64,000 nucleotides of DNA from Zeugodacus cucurbitae (lineage: Eukaryota > Arthropoda > Insecta > Diptera > Tephritidae): NCBI RefSeq assembly GCF_028554725.1, contig NC_071669.1, positions 49,369,501 to 49,433,500 on the forward strand, given 5' to 3'. Position 1 is the first letter of the stretch, and each line of letters opens with the position of its first letter. Made by a program: the position numbers and the translations under genes. The notes under the pieces were generated by a model. It saw only the letters and a list, made by a program, of their open reading frames with translations, made no database searches and was not told the DNA's origin. Positions 1 to 13,784 of this stretch are shown in pieces.

Positions 1-1897
1 ATTCTCAGCAGCAGCGCTCTTGCAGTGCTCGGACAGTGCATTTTGTAATCCAACGTCGCACCTCTTAGAACCCGCTTGAGCCTCGTTCGGTCGTCTATTT
101 AGTACTTCTAACTTCTTTTTTCTTTCATGCATATCTTTTATGGTTGTTCTCTGTCGCTTTGACCCTTATGCGTGAATTTTTTTTTCTACAGTCACTTTCT
201 TATTTGAAATTTTCATAAAAATTCTACAAGTCAAAATGAACTTGCAGCACGGTCGCAAGCACAGTAAAGACATTCTTCTTTTTCTACTTCTTCAACATTT
301 GAAGAGCGCATAATAACCTGCTATGGTGCCACACGCGCCCATCCGTCCGACGCAAGTCCAGTTGCCACAAGTTGTGATTGCCGTTAGCCAAGTTAAGTAG
401 TCGGCGTTGACTCTTTGAGTGCACAAAAGCGTGGAGATGCCATTGTGGCAGACAGAAGACTTTGCAGACAGAAGACAGGCGCTGTGCTTGCAACACCCCG
501 TGACACGTCATGAAGCGCTGTTGGTCTGTTGGTGCTGTTCAGGTTTTATTCTATATATTCTAAGTGAGTCTGCACGGATTTTATGGATGCAAATCAAGTT
601 GAGCGGATATTTAAAATAGTAAAATTAATTGAATGCTCACCAGTCATCGAACCGGCGCATTTTTTTGTTGCCACTGCATTACCTGCTTGAGTGTTTGTGA
701 CGGATTCTAAGGCATATTTGCAGTTGTGTGCTTATTTAAAGACTTTCATGTATTTTTCTTCCATGTGACTTTGCAACAGAGAGGCTTTGTTGGTATTGGC
801 GTTGTAATTAGTCGTAGCAAAAAAATAACAATTTCTTCTACGCTCACCGTTTTATTGAGAATATGAAAACTGTATTATTTTATTAATAATATGTATTAGT
901 CAATTAGAGTAAAACTACTGTTCCCACGTTATGTATCGAACTTTCCCCTATACCAACCTAGTATTATGTAAGATTACTATTCGTACTACTAACTACTTAA
1001 TTACTTTCACTTGATCAAGAGATGTAGTGGTTACTAGAGTCATAGCTCGGTCTGCACAGGTCCTAAACTAACTTTTTAGATATCGCTTAACATAATGCAA
1101 ATAGCTTAAATTACATTAACTGATACCGATTTACTATATAATCAGTAAAATCAAAAACATTTGGTTATACTTTGAGTTTCAAACATTTGACCTACATGTA
1201 CATAAATATCTTGCTCTGTAAATATTAAAAACTTTTTGTATGTCTATCAAACGTATAAGCCTCTATAACCAACTCGCATACACCCGTGTTTATTTGAAAG
1301 CTTGCGGAAGCGCACAGCCACAGAGCAATTAATCTAAATTCCATGTCTCTCAGCGTAAGCACCTTCATTAAAAATTTAATAAGTGAACACTTGCCGTTGA
1401 CACAGATACAACAGTAACAACAATCATGCTGCCCACATGCATATACAAATACATTGGTATGTTGGTTACTGCGTACTGGTTGGCGGCTCTGTGCCGTCAA
1501 TTGCTGTACCAAATGTTCTAATCGTCATTTGCATATTTCGCACATTTGCCTAAACAGGATTAGGAGCAAATGAGAACGTCACTGAAGGGAGAGTTTGTGA
1601 GGTTATGTGCGCTTAAATATAATTAAATATTGTACTATATTTGTACGAGTGCAGAAGTTCAAAGTTCACTTAAATGAACATATTTATTTAAAAGACTGTC
1701 GGTTTCTTGCAAAAGAAATATAAGAAAAATGTTCATTTGAGCTCGAATAGAATTGAAAAAACTCTGTTGGTATGAATACTGTGTATAATAAATATTTTTG
1801 TATATATAAATACAAAAAAAATACCTATTACAGTTATCATTAAAAAATTTGTATGAAAGTATTAAAATTTCAATGAAAAAAATTTGCAGCTTGTCAT

Positions 1898-1954
1898 CTT
1901 TGGTTATAGAGCTAGCAAATACTTTCAACAACATAACTAGTTTGAGGAAGAAAG
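1898..1954 (+). ncRNA. possible miR-9-like hairpin
   Basis: Bases 1898-1915 can pair with 1937-1954 across a 21-base loop, with about 14 of 18 positions paired including G-U pairs. The 5' arm begins at 1897 with TCTTTGGTTAT, the same first 11 bases as insect miR-9a, followed by an AGCT as in that family. The 3' arm carries CATAA-CTAG and GAAG blocks reminiscent of the miR-9a star strand. The middle of the mature region differs and the stem is short for a pre-miRNA, so this may be chance or a decayed copy. Confidence 0.15.
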
Positions 1955-2149
1955 AATTCATAAAACTGTCTCTAATTCCAAACACTTTTTTTTATAAAAA
2001 CAAAAAAAAAATGTTGTCAAATTACACCAATATCAGCCATTGCAGTGAGGCACCTTAGGCAATTTAAATGAATGAATGGCGAGTGGACGTCAAGGCGTAT
2101 ACGTAACATCTGCCTAGAATAAATTTACGAACAGCATGAATGCTGTGTA

Positions 2150-2310
2150 ACAACTGGGCAACAGAACAACAACAAATACAATAACTATAACAAAACTTAA
2201 GAGCACAACTGTGTATCAGAAGAAAAACAACAACAATAATAATAGCAAAAGCTTATAACAGCGAACCAGAAGAAGAACCACACCAATAACAACAACAATA
2301 ACAGGAATCA
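2150..2310. repeat. CAA/AAC-rich low-complexity tract
   Basis: The tract contains many AACAACAAC, CAATAACAA and AGAAGAA blocks without a fixed period. Such tracts are common in fly introns and untranslated regions. No function is indicated. Confidence 0.6.
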
Positions 2311-5300
2311 TAACGCATGCAAATGGAAATTTATATTAAATTCAAGCAGGAAATTGCACATTTCATACACTTAATGCTAATATTTTTGCAGATTTCACGT
2401 TGCAGTGAAAGGCGAGTGACCGAGGGCGTGAGGATTTCAATTATGCCCACATGGCGTTGCAAATGCAAAAGCTTAAATTATTCATATGGACGTAAGTGTA
2501 AGTGAAGTAGAAGTTTTTATTTGTCGGCATGCAGATTACTCGACTTTTCCACGGATTAAAACTGCCTTTACTCACACAAATGGACATTAGTTGTAAGCAG
2601 TGCAGCCCTTTGGTACGAAGTGTTTCCGGTTTCACTTTGTTTTCATTTGCGTTTTCCACTACTTTTGTACGCACCGCTTTGTAATGATTATTATTGCTCT
2701 TGAACGCCGAGAATTACATGCGGAGAATTACACACAAACAAATTGCGTTTAAAGCACTGCTTTTAGCTTTCGAACACGTTTCGGCGCTTAAGCGAGGAAA
2801 GGCAATATTCACAAAAGTTTTTCACGCTTTTGCCGTTGCGTTTGTGTTTTGCGTACTTCTGCCTCAAAGTGTTGCAATGTGTATTGTTGTGAACGCCTTT
2901 GCTTACTTCATAAGGAGTTCAACAAAACGAATTCTTCACACACGCAAACACACTCGCATATGTGCGTACGAAAAACGAAATGCTTTTTACTGCATTATTT
3001 GATTACTAAAAGGGGCGCGTGGCAGCATTGTGCATGCAACTTTGACTTTCCCACATTGTTGCACGTTTTATGAACTATTGTTATGAGCTTTGCTGTATAT
3101 ATATTTGTGTGTTTTTACGATATTAACTACGCACACACATGGTTAGCATATTTTCCCAGCATTGCAAAAAACTTATTATATGTCTACGCATCACCACTGC
3201 CTCCAAGTAATTCTAATAATTGCCTCTATAAGCCCTGTACGAAGAATTAAGACTACACAAAAAATTAAATTAGTGAGGCGCCCAAATGTATGCTACAGAA
3301 ATACGTCAACAAGGAAAAAGAGTGCTAAAGAAGGGTAGTTTCGATTAAGTAAGACCTAAGTAATATGCATAGCACTTTCTTCAAAAGTAACTGGCGTTAG
3401 TGGTACACTAAGTAAGTCACTTTTTGATCAAGGGAGTAAAGGATACGGCTGATGACTAATACTTTTTGAAAGCCTGTGGATGATTCTTTGCTTGGATATC
3501 TTACTCAATCTCTATAATAGTTTACCATGTGTTGCCTACATTTCGGCGTGCAGTAATTACTAGTGCGCAACGCTATTGTAACTAGTGCCCACTTCTACTG
3601 CAAAAAAAAACCGAAAAATTCTTGTATGACTATGGCAAATTGCATAAAAATACGAATTATCTAAAACTATTGCCTCAAGCTCTCACACCAGCTGCTAGCA
3701 AACAAAACTCCGACAAATCGCCTGTATGACCCGAGATAAAATATTGTGTCTGTTGGTAACCAAGCATTTTGCACACACACACATATGAATGCAAAGGCAT
3801 GAAAAAGTCGTTTGTTGGCGTTTTATAGCCAACATTTTGTTTGGAATTGCATTTGGTATACAATTGTAGCTTAGCGAATATTTTAGAAAATGTTGCTGAC
3901 ACTTTGAAATGGATTATTTGCTGCGCCAGTGTGGAAACAATAAATATAAGCCACAAATACATGTACATGAGCATATGTTATGGTAGGGAGGTAGTCCGTA
4001 GGCATGAAGGCTTTAGTAAAAACCTCTGTTTTTTTTTATTTTATACATACATATAAACATATTCTTGGCTTAAGGGATCAATTGGTGCTATTCCCACGTA
4101 TCTGTTGCAAATTGCCCTAAATCCGAAATGAAAAAGAAAAGCTTTCGAACTTCGTTGGCTGTGTAGAAGTGCTTTGTTATTATATTCTTAGGATATATTC
4201 TTATATTCAACAATTTGTATCTATGTAATACTATACATATATATAAATATTTCCAACAAATTTTCAGAGGATTATTTCCGAAACAATATATAATCCAAAA
4301 TATTGACAATTAACTAATTTTCTTTCTATATTCATTCGGACACTTTTCGGAGTCACTTCGATATTTCCCATATTATATTTTTTAAAATATGTTTTAAATA
4401 ACGAATAAATATCTGTGAAATTTAAGTTACTGAGTTGTTTAAATTACTTAAAGTATCATTACATAATATGAAGATAACTGGGAATTGAAAAGCGATACGA
4501 TGTAAACTTTTCATGATTAATTTTAATTACATTAGATTTATTATAAATTACAATTGCAACGATGGAAAAACAACATTTCAAAAGCAACATTTTGTAATTA
4601 CCTCAGTTCGCTTAAATGATAACTACTAATACTGTATTATGAAAAGTAAAAATCACTCAACTCTTTTTACTCTCTATTGCCTCATTTACAAGTTGCTTCC
4701 ACAAAGCAACTGCAATCTCGAGTTGTGTTTACAAATGAAATTGCATGAATTAATTGTTGTTTATCTAAGAAATAATCCGATTTCAATTGCTATTACTAAA
4801 CGCCAACAACAACTACTTGAAAGCAATATTCATAACGTTTAATGAATTTAAAAAATTTGCTAATGACATCAGTAGTTTTCAAAACAAAAGGAGAATAAAT
4901 ATTTCGTTGAACTGGATGTGAGAGAAGGCTACGCCCACAATCAGCACATTTGTGAGAAAGAATTCAACTATTCGGTGAGGAGGTGGCTGACAATTTTTAT
5001 AAAATATAAATTTCCATTTATATCTTTGCTTGTGTGTAGGTATGAGTGTGTGTAGTCGCCTGAAGCATCAATCAGATTTCAATTTTATGATGATCACGTT
5101 AATTAATTTATTTGAGAATGACATCATGCGCGCATGTTTGCTTATTATTACAATTGAAGTACAAACCATGGCTTTGCTAATTTATTTGTGTATGAGTATA
5201 TGTGTATGTTTCTACAAATAAATTGAAAATAAAATAGAATTACCGAAAATAGCAAAGCTATGAAATAATTGACAATAAATAGCAGTAGGCAGATGGCAAT

Positions 5301-6949
5301 TAAGCCAAGATTTCATTGTCGTTCAAGTGTGTGGCGCCATGATCATAAAGAAAGACTTAGCGGGTGGGTCGTAAGGGGGCTTAGAGACATTTGTGCAAAA
5401 AATTTAGGTGTGCTTCTAGATGTCTGTATGTATCTCTCCAAAATACTAGAAATTCATAAGTTTTAATGCTTCTCAAGTGCCGTTAAACCTTCAAAACTAT
5501 TATTATGTGCATATGGGTTTATAAGTGTGCTAATTATATTTAGAACTTTTGTAACAAAAAACAATGAACAAATAACAGAAGTGTAATAATATATGTAAAT
5601 ATATGTCTGTATGTATATATTTATCGTTATGCATATAAATGTGCTTAAATAGGGTAGACACTAATTGAAATATGGTATTTTTTATTTTTTTTTACTCACA
5701 TTCGCACGGCTTATAATTCGAAGAATTTTTCTATCTCTGCTGACAGAGTCATTTGTAACACAATGAGCATTACAAAAAAAAAAAAAATAATAATAATAAC
5801 AAAGCAACAAAAAATAAATAAAAATACTATAAAACATCCAAATGTATATATTTGGGTATGTCTGGTAATTCCGAATGCTTGTGGGTGTCGATTTGTAATT
5901 ATTTCACTATAACATAGAAGATGAAAACAAATGCAACATAAATACGGGGAATGACATGAATGCATAACAAAACATTCCAGCTGGTCGAAAAGCAAAATAA
6001 TAAGCCTAATGAAATATAGTTAAGAGTAGTGCATGGTAATTGAAAAATCCTCATTTGTTTAATAATGCGCATACATAGTATAGGTATATATATGGATAAA
6101 CATATACAACATATTGTTATTTGCTTTTCTAAAAATTACTAACCTCAATATTTGTTAACATGTGCCAAGCGAATAAAAATTACTTTTAATGGTTATTTGA
6201 ACTGCATAGGTCTTCAGGTGAACTGTACAACATTCTGAATCTGGTGCTATTGTGATATTATAACTAGGATATTATACCCACAGATTTTGATGATGGATGA
6301 TGAATACTAATAGGTTAGTCATTGAGTAATTTTATGAAATTTTGGAAATTATTTTAACACATTTTTTTAAAAAGTGTCGAAAGTAAATAGCCCGACTCGC
6401 ATATTAGGTTATGATGAATTTAACTCCGGGTTCTATAATAATAATAACAAAAGCTCCTTAATGGCTACCCATATTTCTTATTCATTTGTGGGCATTGGAA
6501 TAAATGCAATATGTTCAAAAATAATACCGGATTCAAATAGCATTATCGTTAAAAATCCCGATATGTCAGCACTCAACAAGATTCATAAGTAACACAAGAC
6601 CAAAATTGTTTGTGAAATTGTTGCCTTTATAAATCTCAGTGAGTATGTGTATGTATGTGTGTAAATGCAACAATGTATGCGTGCATTTATTTGCACCAAA
6701 AATGCTAATGACTTTGATAATTCGGTTAAAATGTCATAAATATACGCACCGGAGCGAGTGCCAACATGCCAATTCATCCAAACAAATGGCAGCAAAAACA
6801 AAAATACACAGACACACATATTAATCTGTTTGTTTTATGTACGAGTATGTGTTTATAAATTTTATTTATTCAAATCACAGCGCAGACAAAACGTTGCATT
6901 TCTCTTCATAAACCCTTTTTAGTTATAAAATCAAATGCTAATGTTTACT

Positions 6950-7595
6950 TTTTGGCAATGCAAAGGCAAATAAAATAAACAATTTAATGGAAAAAATTCG
7001 TTTTCAATAATAATATTTTTCAAAACTTTTCAATGTCGAAAAGAAATGAAATTCCGAAAATATAAAAATAGAAAAACTCATTTTCGAAGATAATTCGTTA
7101 AAATCAGTTATCGTAAAAAATACATTTTAGTAAATAATTTAAATTTCGAAACTTATTCAATTCTCGAAAACTATTTCAACAAAAAATAGTACATGCAAAA
7201 TTTAGAAAAAAAATTGTGTAAATTCCGCATAAAGTGAATAATATTGAAACTTCGTTTATAAAAAAATATGAATTTCGTAAATCTTCAGTTTTCGAAAAAT
7301 AATATCTTATGATTTTTCAGTACCTTTAATAATTACTGAATTTTCAATAGAATAGAATATAATTTTCAATAATTATTATTTTCTTTTTTTTTAACAAAAA
7401 ATAAATTTTTGGGAAAAATTAACTTTTGACATACATGTGTATTGATATTTCGAAAAATTTTCCATCTTAGTAATTAAAAAATCGTTCGAAAATTATTAAA
7501 TGATCAAATCTTATTATTTCTTTGATGTTTGAATAAATTTAAAAAAATGTATATTTCGAAAAATATTTAATTTTCCATTTCTTTTTTTAATTTTG
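6950..7595. repeat. AT-rich tract with repeated TTCGAAA-type motifs
   Basis: This very AT-rich segment repeatedly carries the palindromic core TTCGAA or its halves (TCGAAAA, TTTCGA), for example around 7036, 7084, 7147, 7174, 7292, 7451 and 7555. The copies have no constant spacing. A similar but weaker pattern recurs at about 20.7-21.4 kb. It may be a low-complexity bias of this genome. Confidence 0.4.
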
Positions 7596-7601
7596 ACTCA
7601 C

Positions 7602-7745
7602 TTTGAAATAGATTCGCCGTAGATTTGAGTATACCGCGCAGACTATTGGTATGGTGATGCAACAGACGTTCAAATTCGCCGGTGGACTTCTTTCTCAACT
7701 AAAATTCGGTTGCATTCGTACAGCAATGGCCGCCACAAAGAGCAC
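7602..7745 (-). other. candidate exon with good splice signals
   Basis: Read on the minus strand, a pyrimidine-rich tract (RC of 7749-7772) ends in CTCTTTCAG at 7746, an acceptor-like site. It is followed by 144 bases of clearly higher GC content than the AT-rich flanks, and then by the donor-like GTGAGT at 7601-7596. All three frames of the full 144 bases contain a stop, so it would be a UTR or terminal exon. If the acceptor is instead the TTTTAG ending at 7699, the 97-base exon 7602-7698 has one frame open throughout (starting LRKKSTGEFERLL, ending TANLFQ). A signal-peptide-like run (VLFVAAIAV) opens frame 1 of the longer form and stops soon after. I do not recognise the product. No transcript evidence is visible, and chance is possible. 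Confidence 0.35.
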
Positions 7746-10700
7746 CTGAAAGAGTAAACGGAAATAATAAATAATTTGAAAGGAATAATTTTTATGTAAG
7801 AATATAATATTTAATGAATACTCGTATATAAATTTATATAGATACATATATATATATGAATGTAACAAATTATATTTCGTTCCATTCAATAAAATTATAG
7901 ATATAAATTCCAAATCAGAGGCTTTCAAAAACAGTATGAGTTTGCGCTCAATTCAACTGCTGACTTTTCATAGTAAAACCGCACAGGAGAAGTGGTACTT
8001 GTCATACTACATAAATACTCATGTAGAGCGGGGAAGTTTTTTGAATGGCTTTGCACTCATAAATTCTTTTTTAATTGAAAATACACAAATATTTTGTTTG
8101 GATTAAATTCATCTGTAATTGCAGTTGAAAAGAGTTTGAGTATTTTTGAAGGAATGTTGTGTGTGATTAATTTTGATTGGTTTTGAAGCATTGATAGTGA
8201 TTTAAATGCGAAGACCCCTCTTCTCGAGGTCTATATAATCGGGATGATTCGATGAGCCAGTCGAAGATTGAGTGCTGAATGAACATTAGATAATTAAATC
8301 TCAGGATTCTGTTCAGAGTCAATTCGAGAAACATACTTAAATTTCCGTTTCTAGAGAGTGAGAGACCAAAGTTTTTCGTAAAAAAATGATGAATTGCATA
8401 ATCATTTCAGCAACAGACGTAGTATATTTTAAAAAGTGAATTGTTTCGCACCTCAACGGCTTCCAGCTGTACAACAAAAAAAAACTACTAGAATAATGAC
8501 AACCTCGCAGTAAACTATTACAACAAGAAAGCTACAACTATATATCCCTGCATTGTTGTAGCCTTCATCGCTTTTCACACTCAGCTGATGCGTGGCGCTA
8601 AGCTTCCGGGCTTTGCGAGCAAAAACGGAATGGGCGGAGATGCCATCATTTGCGAGCAAATTGAAAAATTCAGTAAATGCGGATACACTCACACAATTAA
8701 AGTTAAATATAAAAGTAGAAAGTGTTGCACGCAAAAATAGAGGAAACAAGAAGAAGAAAAGTGCGAAATTGGAAAGGTGTCTGCCGCCGCTTGGCGCCAA
8801 TCGGTGTCAAGGTGCGTGCATGTGGGTGGGCGACGGTGTTTTTCAACTTTACTGCCAGGCACGTAGTTGCCACACAATGCAGCTACAACTTTTTTTTTGA
8901 CATCGTTTTGGATTATTTCCAAATGTCACTGCAATATGTGGCACATGCAGGCGCCATTACTTTGCAATATAAAGGTGCACATATGCACACTCGGCACTTC
9001 ACTTGTGCGGCAACTAACTGCAACTGCAATAACAACAATACAACGAAACACCAAAAATACTCGAGCGGCCTTTGTGAGAGATTTGCATGATTTGCTTAAA
9101 AAGTGTTGCTGCATGCAACACTGCGTCCACTCGAGTTGCAACAGGACCATCACATTGCAATTTTCGGCAAAAGTGTGTGAGTGCACAGTTGTTAACTGTG
9201 ACTGAAGTACCGGAGAGGCGTAAATAATAAATGGCGGCAAAACACTTAACCTTGGCCGAGCAGTAATGACTAACGAGGGAGCACGTTTACAACAGTGGTT
9301 TAATGATGATGCTGTTTTCTAAGAGCTTACATTTGCTTATATTTTCAGAGCAGAAATCCTGAAGAAGCGTTAGCGTGTTAAACATTAATGGTCTTCGAGG
9401 ATTTTCAAATCATCTCACAATTCTTAAATAAATTCAGAATTTTGGACCCCGGTCCATTTCTCAGCTAGATTAAATTTAGATTTAAAGGATTGCTAGGTTT
9501 ATAGGTTTTTAGGTAAGATACTACGACATGCCATCAATGTCGGGTCGGATTCCAAATGATACCAGTGATGGAAATCGCATTTTTTCCGTTAACCATAATA
9601 TTTATAATCTCTTTCTATAAATATATATATATATTGACACGATCGTTTACGAACACTATGAAAACCCATATAATTATATTGTTAGAGTCCTTAAATCAAC
9701 GTTCTTTAATAGAAAAGTGTTCCATAAATATTTGTGAAATTTCACAGTCTCCTGCTCTTTCAAAAAGCTATAAACCGTGTCAATCACAGGAAGGCGACGG
9801 AGATGCTTTCTTCCTTTTCAATCACTGACTTATTCAAGCAGTAATCAATTTATTATTCCACCAAAAAATTATTCTGTGCTTGGCAACAATTGTGGCATGT
9901 TTTCCGCCTGAGTGCTGAGAAGACCAACGAATCGCCAGCTGGTAGGCGGCGCGTTGCAAAGCGATATAACCTGCATTCGGACGACGGCAGCTGACACATA
10001 TCACACCACAATGCCTATCGGCTGCGGTTGCTAGGATATTTTGTAGGTTTCGGCATCTCAGAGTCGACATTTGGCAATCGTAGCAAAATACAACATGACA
10101 TTTGAATTGAATTTGGAAATCTCCTTTGAAACTTGCAATTGTATATGTCGTTTCTGTTTCTAAACGCTACAAATTGTTGTGATGTTGCACATACTCATGT
10201 GGCAGGAATATCTGAATCCGTATCTGTGTTTTCGTTTGTTGTTGTTTTATTCGGGCACAAAACATGAAAAATGCAAATATTTTGTTGTCAAAGATATAGA
10301 AAAAGTTCTTTTTGTAGTTTCTATGCTTGGCAATGTTTTGTGTGCATTTTTCATGCAACTTTTACAGACATTCGGTCAGCAATATCATGAGCAACATTGC
10401 AAAGTGGAAACGTGCAAAGGCTCGGGCAGCCGTAGGTAGGAATTTAGGCAAGACCTATGTGCCATCTATTAGCACTGCGGCCAAATATTGGGATTGGAAA
10501 CTCCGAATATGATCTTCAAGAATTAAAAGCAAATAATGACATTTTGAAAGTGACAGAAATTGTCATACATGATCTCGGACGTTATTCGGTCTTAAGTCAC
10601 AGCTAATGACACATACGATGATTTTCGCTAAAAGTTCGGAAAACTTCAGCCAAACTAAGCCCCAATAAGAAATTGTTTTATATTACTTTTTAAAGAAGCG

Positions 10701-13630
10701 AGTATATGTACTACCCTGTTAATATAATTTTTGAAATATTATATATTTCTTCGTATCAGCTTGTCGAACCAGAAGTTTGCAAGTCAGTCGCCGTCTTTTA
10801 TCCATTGCAAAGCCAAGTGAAAGCAAATGAATTGCTAAAGAGAAGAAAGTGGAAAAGTAAAGAGCTTAGCAGGAGCTCAAAGAACGTTTGGTATTTGTAT
10901 CAATCCAATGTACCGGATATTGAGTTGGTATGTGCTTCCTAATTTCGTTTTCTTTATCAACTTTATTGCATTCGTTTGCGGTTATTTATGCAGAAGCACA
11001 CTTCGCTTTTCCTTAGTCTCTTTGGCCTCTGTGGTTTGGCAGTTGGCAAACTTTCGAGGATACACTCACAGCTTAGTGACTGAGAAAATCAACGGGTAAG
11101 TGTACTGAGTCAGCAGCGTAGGGATTGTACAGGTGGTTAACAATTTTTTGATGTTTTCAGTTCGAAAAAAAGTTTATAGGCGTCATCGTCACAATCAGTT
11201 TCGAAGTTTAGCACAGTCATATTGGAATACTGATAGAAGAGTATTATGTTATATTTTTCACTTTCAAGATCGCGGAATATTTTGTGAATTTGATTAGTCA
11301 ATGCGGAATAATAAAAACGGAGTTGATTGAGAAGAGTTTTGTGAATTAGAGTAGGTTAGAGAGCGTGAATATTTATGACTTTTTATTCGAGTAGTAGAGA
11401 AGATATTAATTATTCTGTTGCTGTTCGGTAAAAAAATACCTTTAGTAGATGCTTCAAAGGATGTCAGTTCTCAAATTGCTAAACCATAAGTTCAGTATTG
11501 CTCTTTCACGGGCTGGTTGACTAGAAATGGGCTGGGGTATGAAGAATGGTACAAATTGTCTAACTTTAGTTTAACTCTTCCAATGTTTTACCGCGGTGCT
11601 ACAAAAGTTAATCGAGTAGAGTAGAGGTTTGCTTTGAAAAGTGGAAGGTATCCTTATCAAATTCAAGCTTGTATTGAGTTATTTAAATATAAAATTAAAT
11701 TAAATATATTTTCCACTTTCCTTAAACTTCTTATTTAAGCGTTTTAAATGTAAATAGAAATGCTTTAAAAATATTCAACTCTGGCCGAGCATTGCCAACT
11801 GTCGCAACACATTTGCTAATTGGATTACAAGCGGTGAGTGCACTTGGCTTTAGCGCGCGACATTGACACTTCGTCGCTGAACTGTGTCACTGCGCACATG
11901 TAAAACATGTAGATAAATTGCATGGCATGTGCGCCTCAATGTATGCTTGTGTGAAAATGTTCCTTTGTCTGCTTATTTCTTTGCATTTACCATATAAATA
12001 TAAGCCGTTGTGTGTACTCGTAAGTAATTAGGTTCGAAAAAGCAGTCGTTGTCGCATAAAATTTGACCATACGCTGAGTATGGAATATGGTTGGAAATTT
12101 TTAAAAGACTTTAATTTTTTTAATACTTTTCAATATTATTGGCATTAAATTTGTTTAAGTACTTGTTGTTGGACCAGTTCATTATATTGTAAGTTCGTTT
12201 GATCTTAGGTTTCCACGGCTAATTTGTTATCTGCCACATGTTGGGGCACATACACCATTACAATAATTTGTGTATATTGCTTGGCCTTCCGCGAAGCTTG
12301 TTTCACTGTTGTCTTTCCGAGTATGTCAGCAGCAGAAGTTAGCAGCTATTCAATTGAAAGCGTTACGTATTGCACGTTGCGCGTTGCATGTTTGTGGCAA
12401 TTGCAAACTGAGCGTGGTATAGTAGTTGTGGATAGGCGACTTGCGAACGCCACAAATGGTAGGTGCATGCCACAAAAAAGTCCAAACAATGCAGGCAAAA
12501 TAATAAAAGTGTGGCAACAACAATAAAGCAGAAGCTCGTTTGGAAAGTGGAAGAAGCAAATTAGAGCGTTCCACTTTTGCACACGCGCGCAAGGACGAAC
12601 AAGCGCATGAAAGCGCGAGTCAACGAGTCGTGACGTGAGGTAGTCAGCGGCAGTAACAATATACCGGGCCAACAACAAAACAGCCATAAATGCTGCAAGT
12701 GTGTGTAGCAACATCATAAAAGTGGTACAAGTCAACGTGGGCGCACGGCACTGTGGAAGGATGTGCTGCAACTTTAAAGTGGCACGAAGGCTAACTCGAA
12801 CACAAACACTTGTAGTTGTTCACACCAGCGTGCCTTATGGCAGTCGACTGCGCGATTCACCGCAACTCCACAAAATCTCTCGCCGCAGCGCGCGATTGTG
12901 CAACATAATTTGAATTCTGCTGTTGCGGCAAGCGCAGCCACAACAACTATTGGCATTAACAACAATTGCATAGTTGCAACAACAAATGACAGCGCTATTG
13001 TTGCGTGTTTTGTTTACAAACAAACAACTTTTTGGCGTGACAGTACGCGGCAGGACCAAAACAAGCACGCCGCGCCGCACAACGCGTATACAAAAACGCG
13101 CTTGTGTGCGTAACAATCAGATTATGAAGCATTTATGACGCGATGTTGCATGTATGGCAAGGTACAAGAGCAACAAATGAGCGCGTCGGCACACTTTTGC
13201 AACGTTGCCACCGTTGCAATTTCGCGCGCCTTTTGGCAATCCATTTTGCTATTTCATTCATCCATTCATTCATACGAAATGAGCTCGTGCGCAAAGTAGA
13301 ACGCGCATAGCCGCAGCGGATGGCGTCAGGGTGTTTGTTGCTAGGTGACAGGAAATGCCTCGGTTGGCGCACTATTAAATATGCCTCGGTCGCGAATACA
13401 CACATTGCGTTGACTAACAAATGAGCAGCGGAAAGGTTTCGCGTTGAATAACCGTAAATGCCGCTATGAGAAAAGCTTACATACATAGGTGTTTAGTGTG
13501 TGAAATTTGTTGAAAATAAAATAATGGGTGACGGATCGTAGGTTAAATTATTATTAACATTGGTACTTTGTTGATTGTTTTTTGACCCCTGATACCACTT
13601 ATTACCTTTCTTGAACAGGATTGCTATTAT
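7746..13630. other. non-coding stretch, mixed composition
   Basis: No recognisable gene is present. Segments at about 8.45-9.25 kb and 12.2-13.5 kb are GC-richer and contain several overlapping open frames on both strands, up to about 140 codons. None has a known domain, and overlap on both strands argues against coding. A TA microsatellite lies at 9620-9634. A TATATAA at 8232 was considered and not accepted as a promoter. Confidence 0.65.
9620..9634. repeat. (AT)n microsatellite
   Basis: About seven AT dinucleotides occur in a row, with no mismatch. Confidence 0.8.
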
Positions 13631-13784
13631 AGAAACAGAGAGAGTGAGAGGGAAATAAAGATTGAGAAAGCGAGATAGGGAAAGAGCGAAAAATGAAGCT
13701 AGACAGAGAGAGGTGCTATCAAAAACCAGAGAGAGAAAGAGAGAGAAATAAAGGAGAGACAGAGACAGAACAAAAGAGAGAGGG
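13631..13784. repeat. GA-rich purine tract with many GAGAG motifs
   Basis: About 150 bases of almost pure purine on the plus strand carry repeated AGAGAG and GAGAGAG blocks interrupted by AAATAAAG and similar. In flies, GAGAG is the binding core of GAGA factor (Trl) and is frequent in promoters and Polycomb response elements. Here it may simply be a degenerate microsatellite. The 108-codon open frame on the opposite strand is an artefact of the tract (serine/leucine-rich). Confidence 0.7.

Larger units (their letters stand above)
1..7595. other. AT-rich non-coding stretch
   Basis: No open frame here has a recognisable domain, and none stands out in length or composition. The stretch holds A/T homopolymers, an A-run followed by TAA repeats near 5773-5800, a short CA repeat near 3772-3782 and a CAA/AAC-rich tract at about 2150-2310. 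A possible small hairpin at 1898-1954 is listed separately. I read it as intron or intergenic DNA. Confidence 0.7.

Noticed and set aside
8232..8262. TATATAA followed by CCAGTC, as a core promoter
   Set aside because: The possible start A at 8259 is only 27 bases from the TATA start, the initiator lacks its leading T, and no transcript or ORF follows.
9500..9520. TTTTTAG|GTAAGAT on the plus strand, as a recursive splice site
   Set aside because: The upstream tract is interrupted by purines (GCTAGG, ATAGG) and no branch point is convincing; much weaker than the minus-strand sites.
12346..12771. 141-codon open frame on the minus strand
   Set aside because: It overlaps other open frames on both strands, has no domain, and its Leu/Cys/His-rich make-up reflects base composition.
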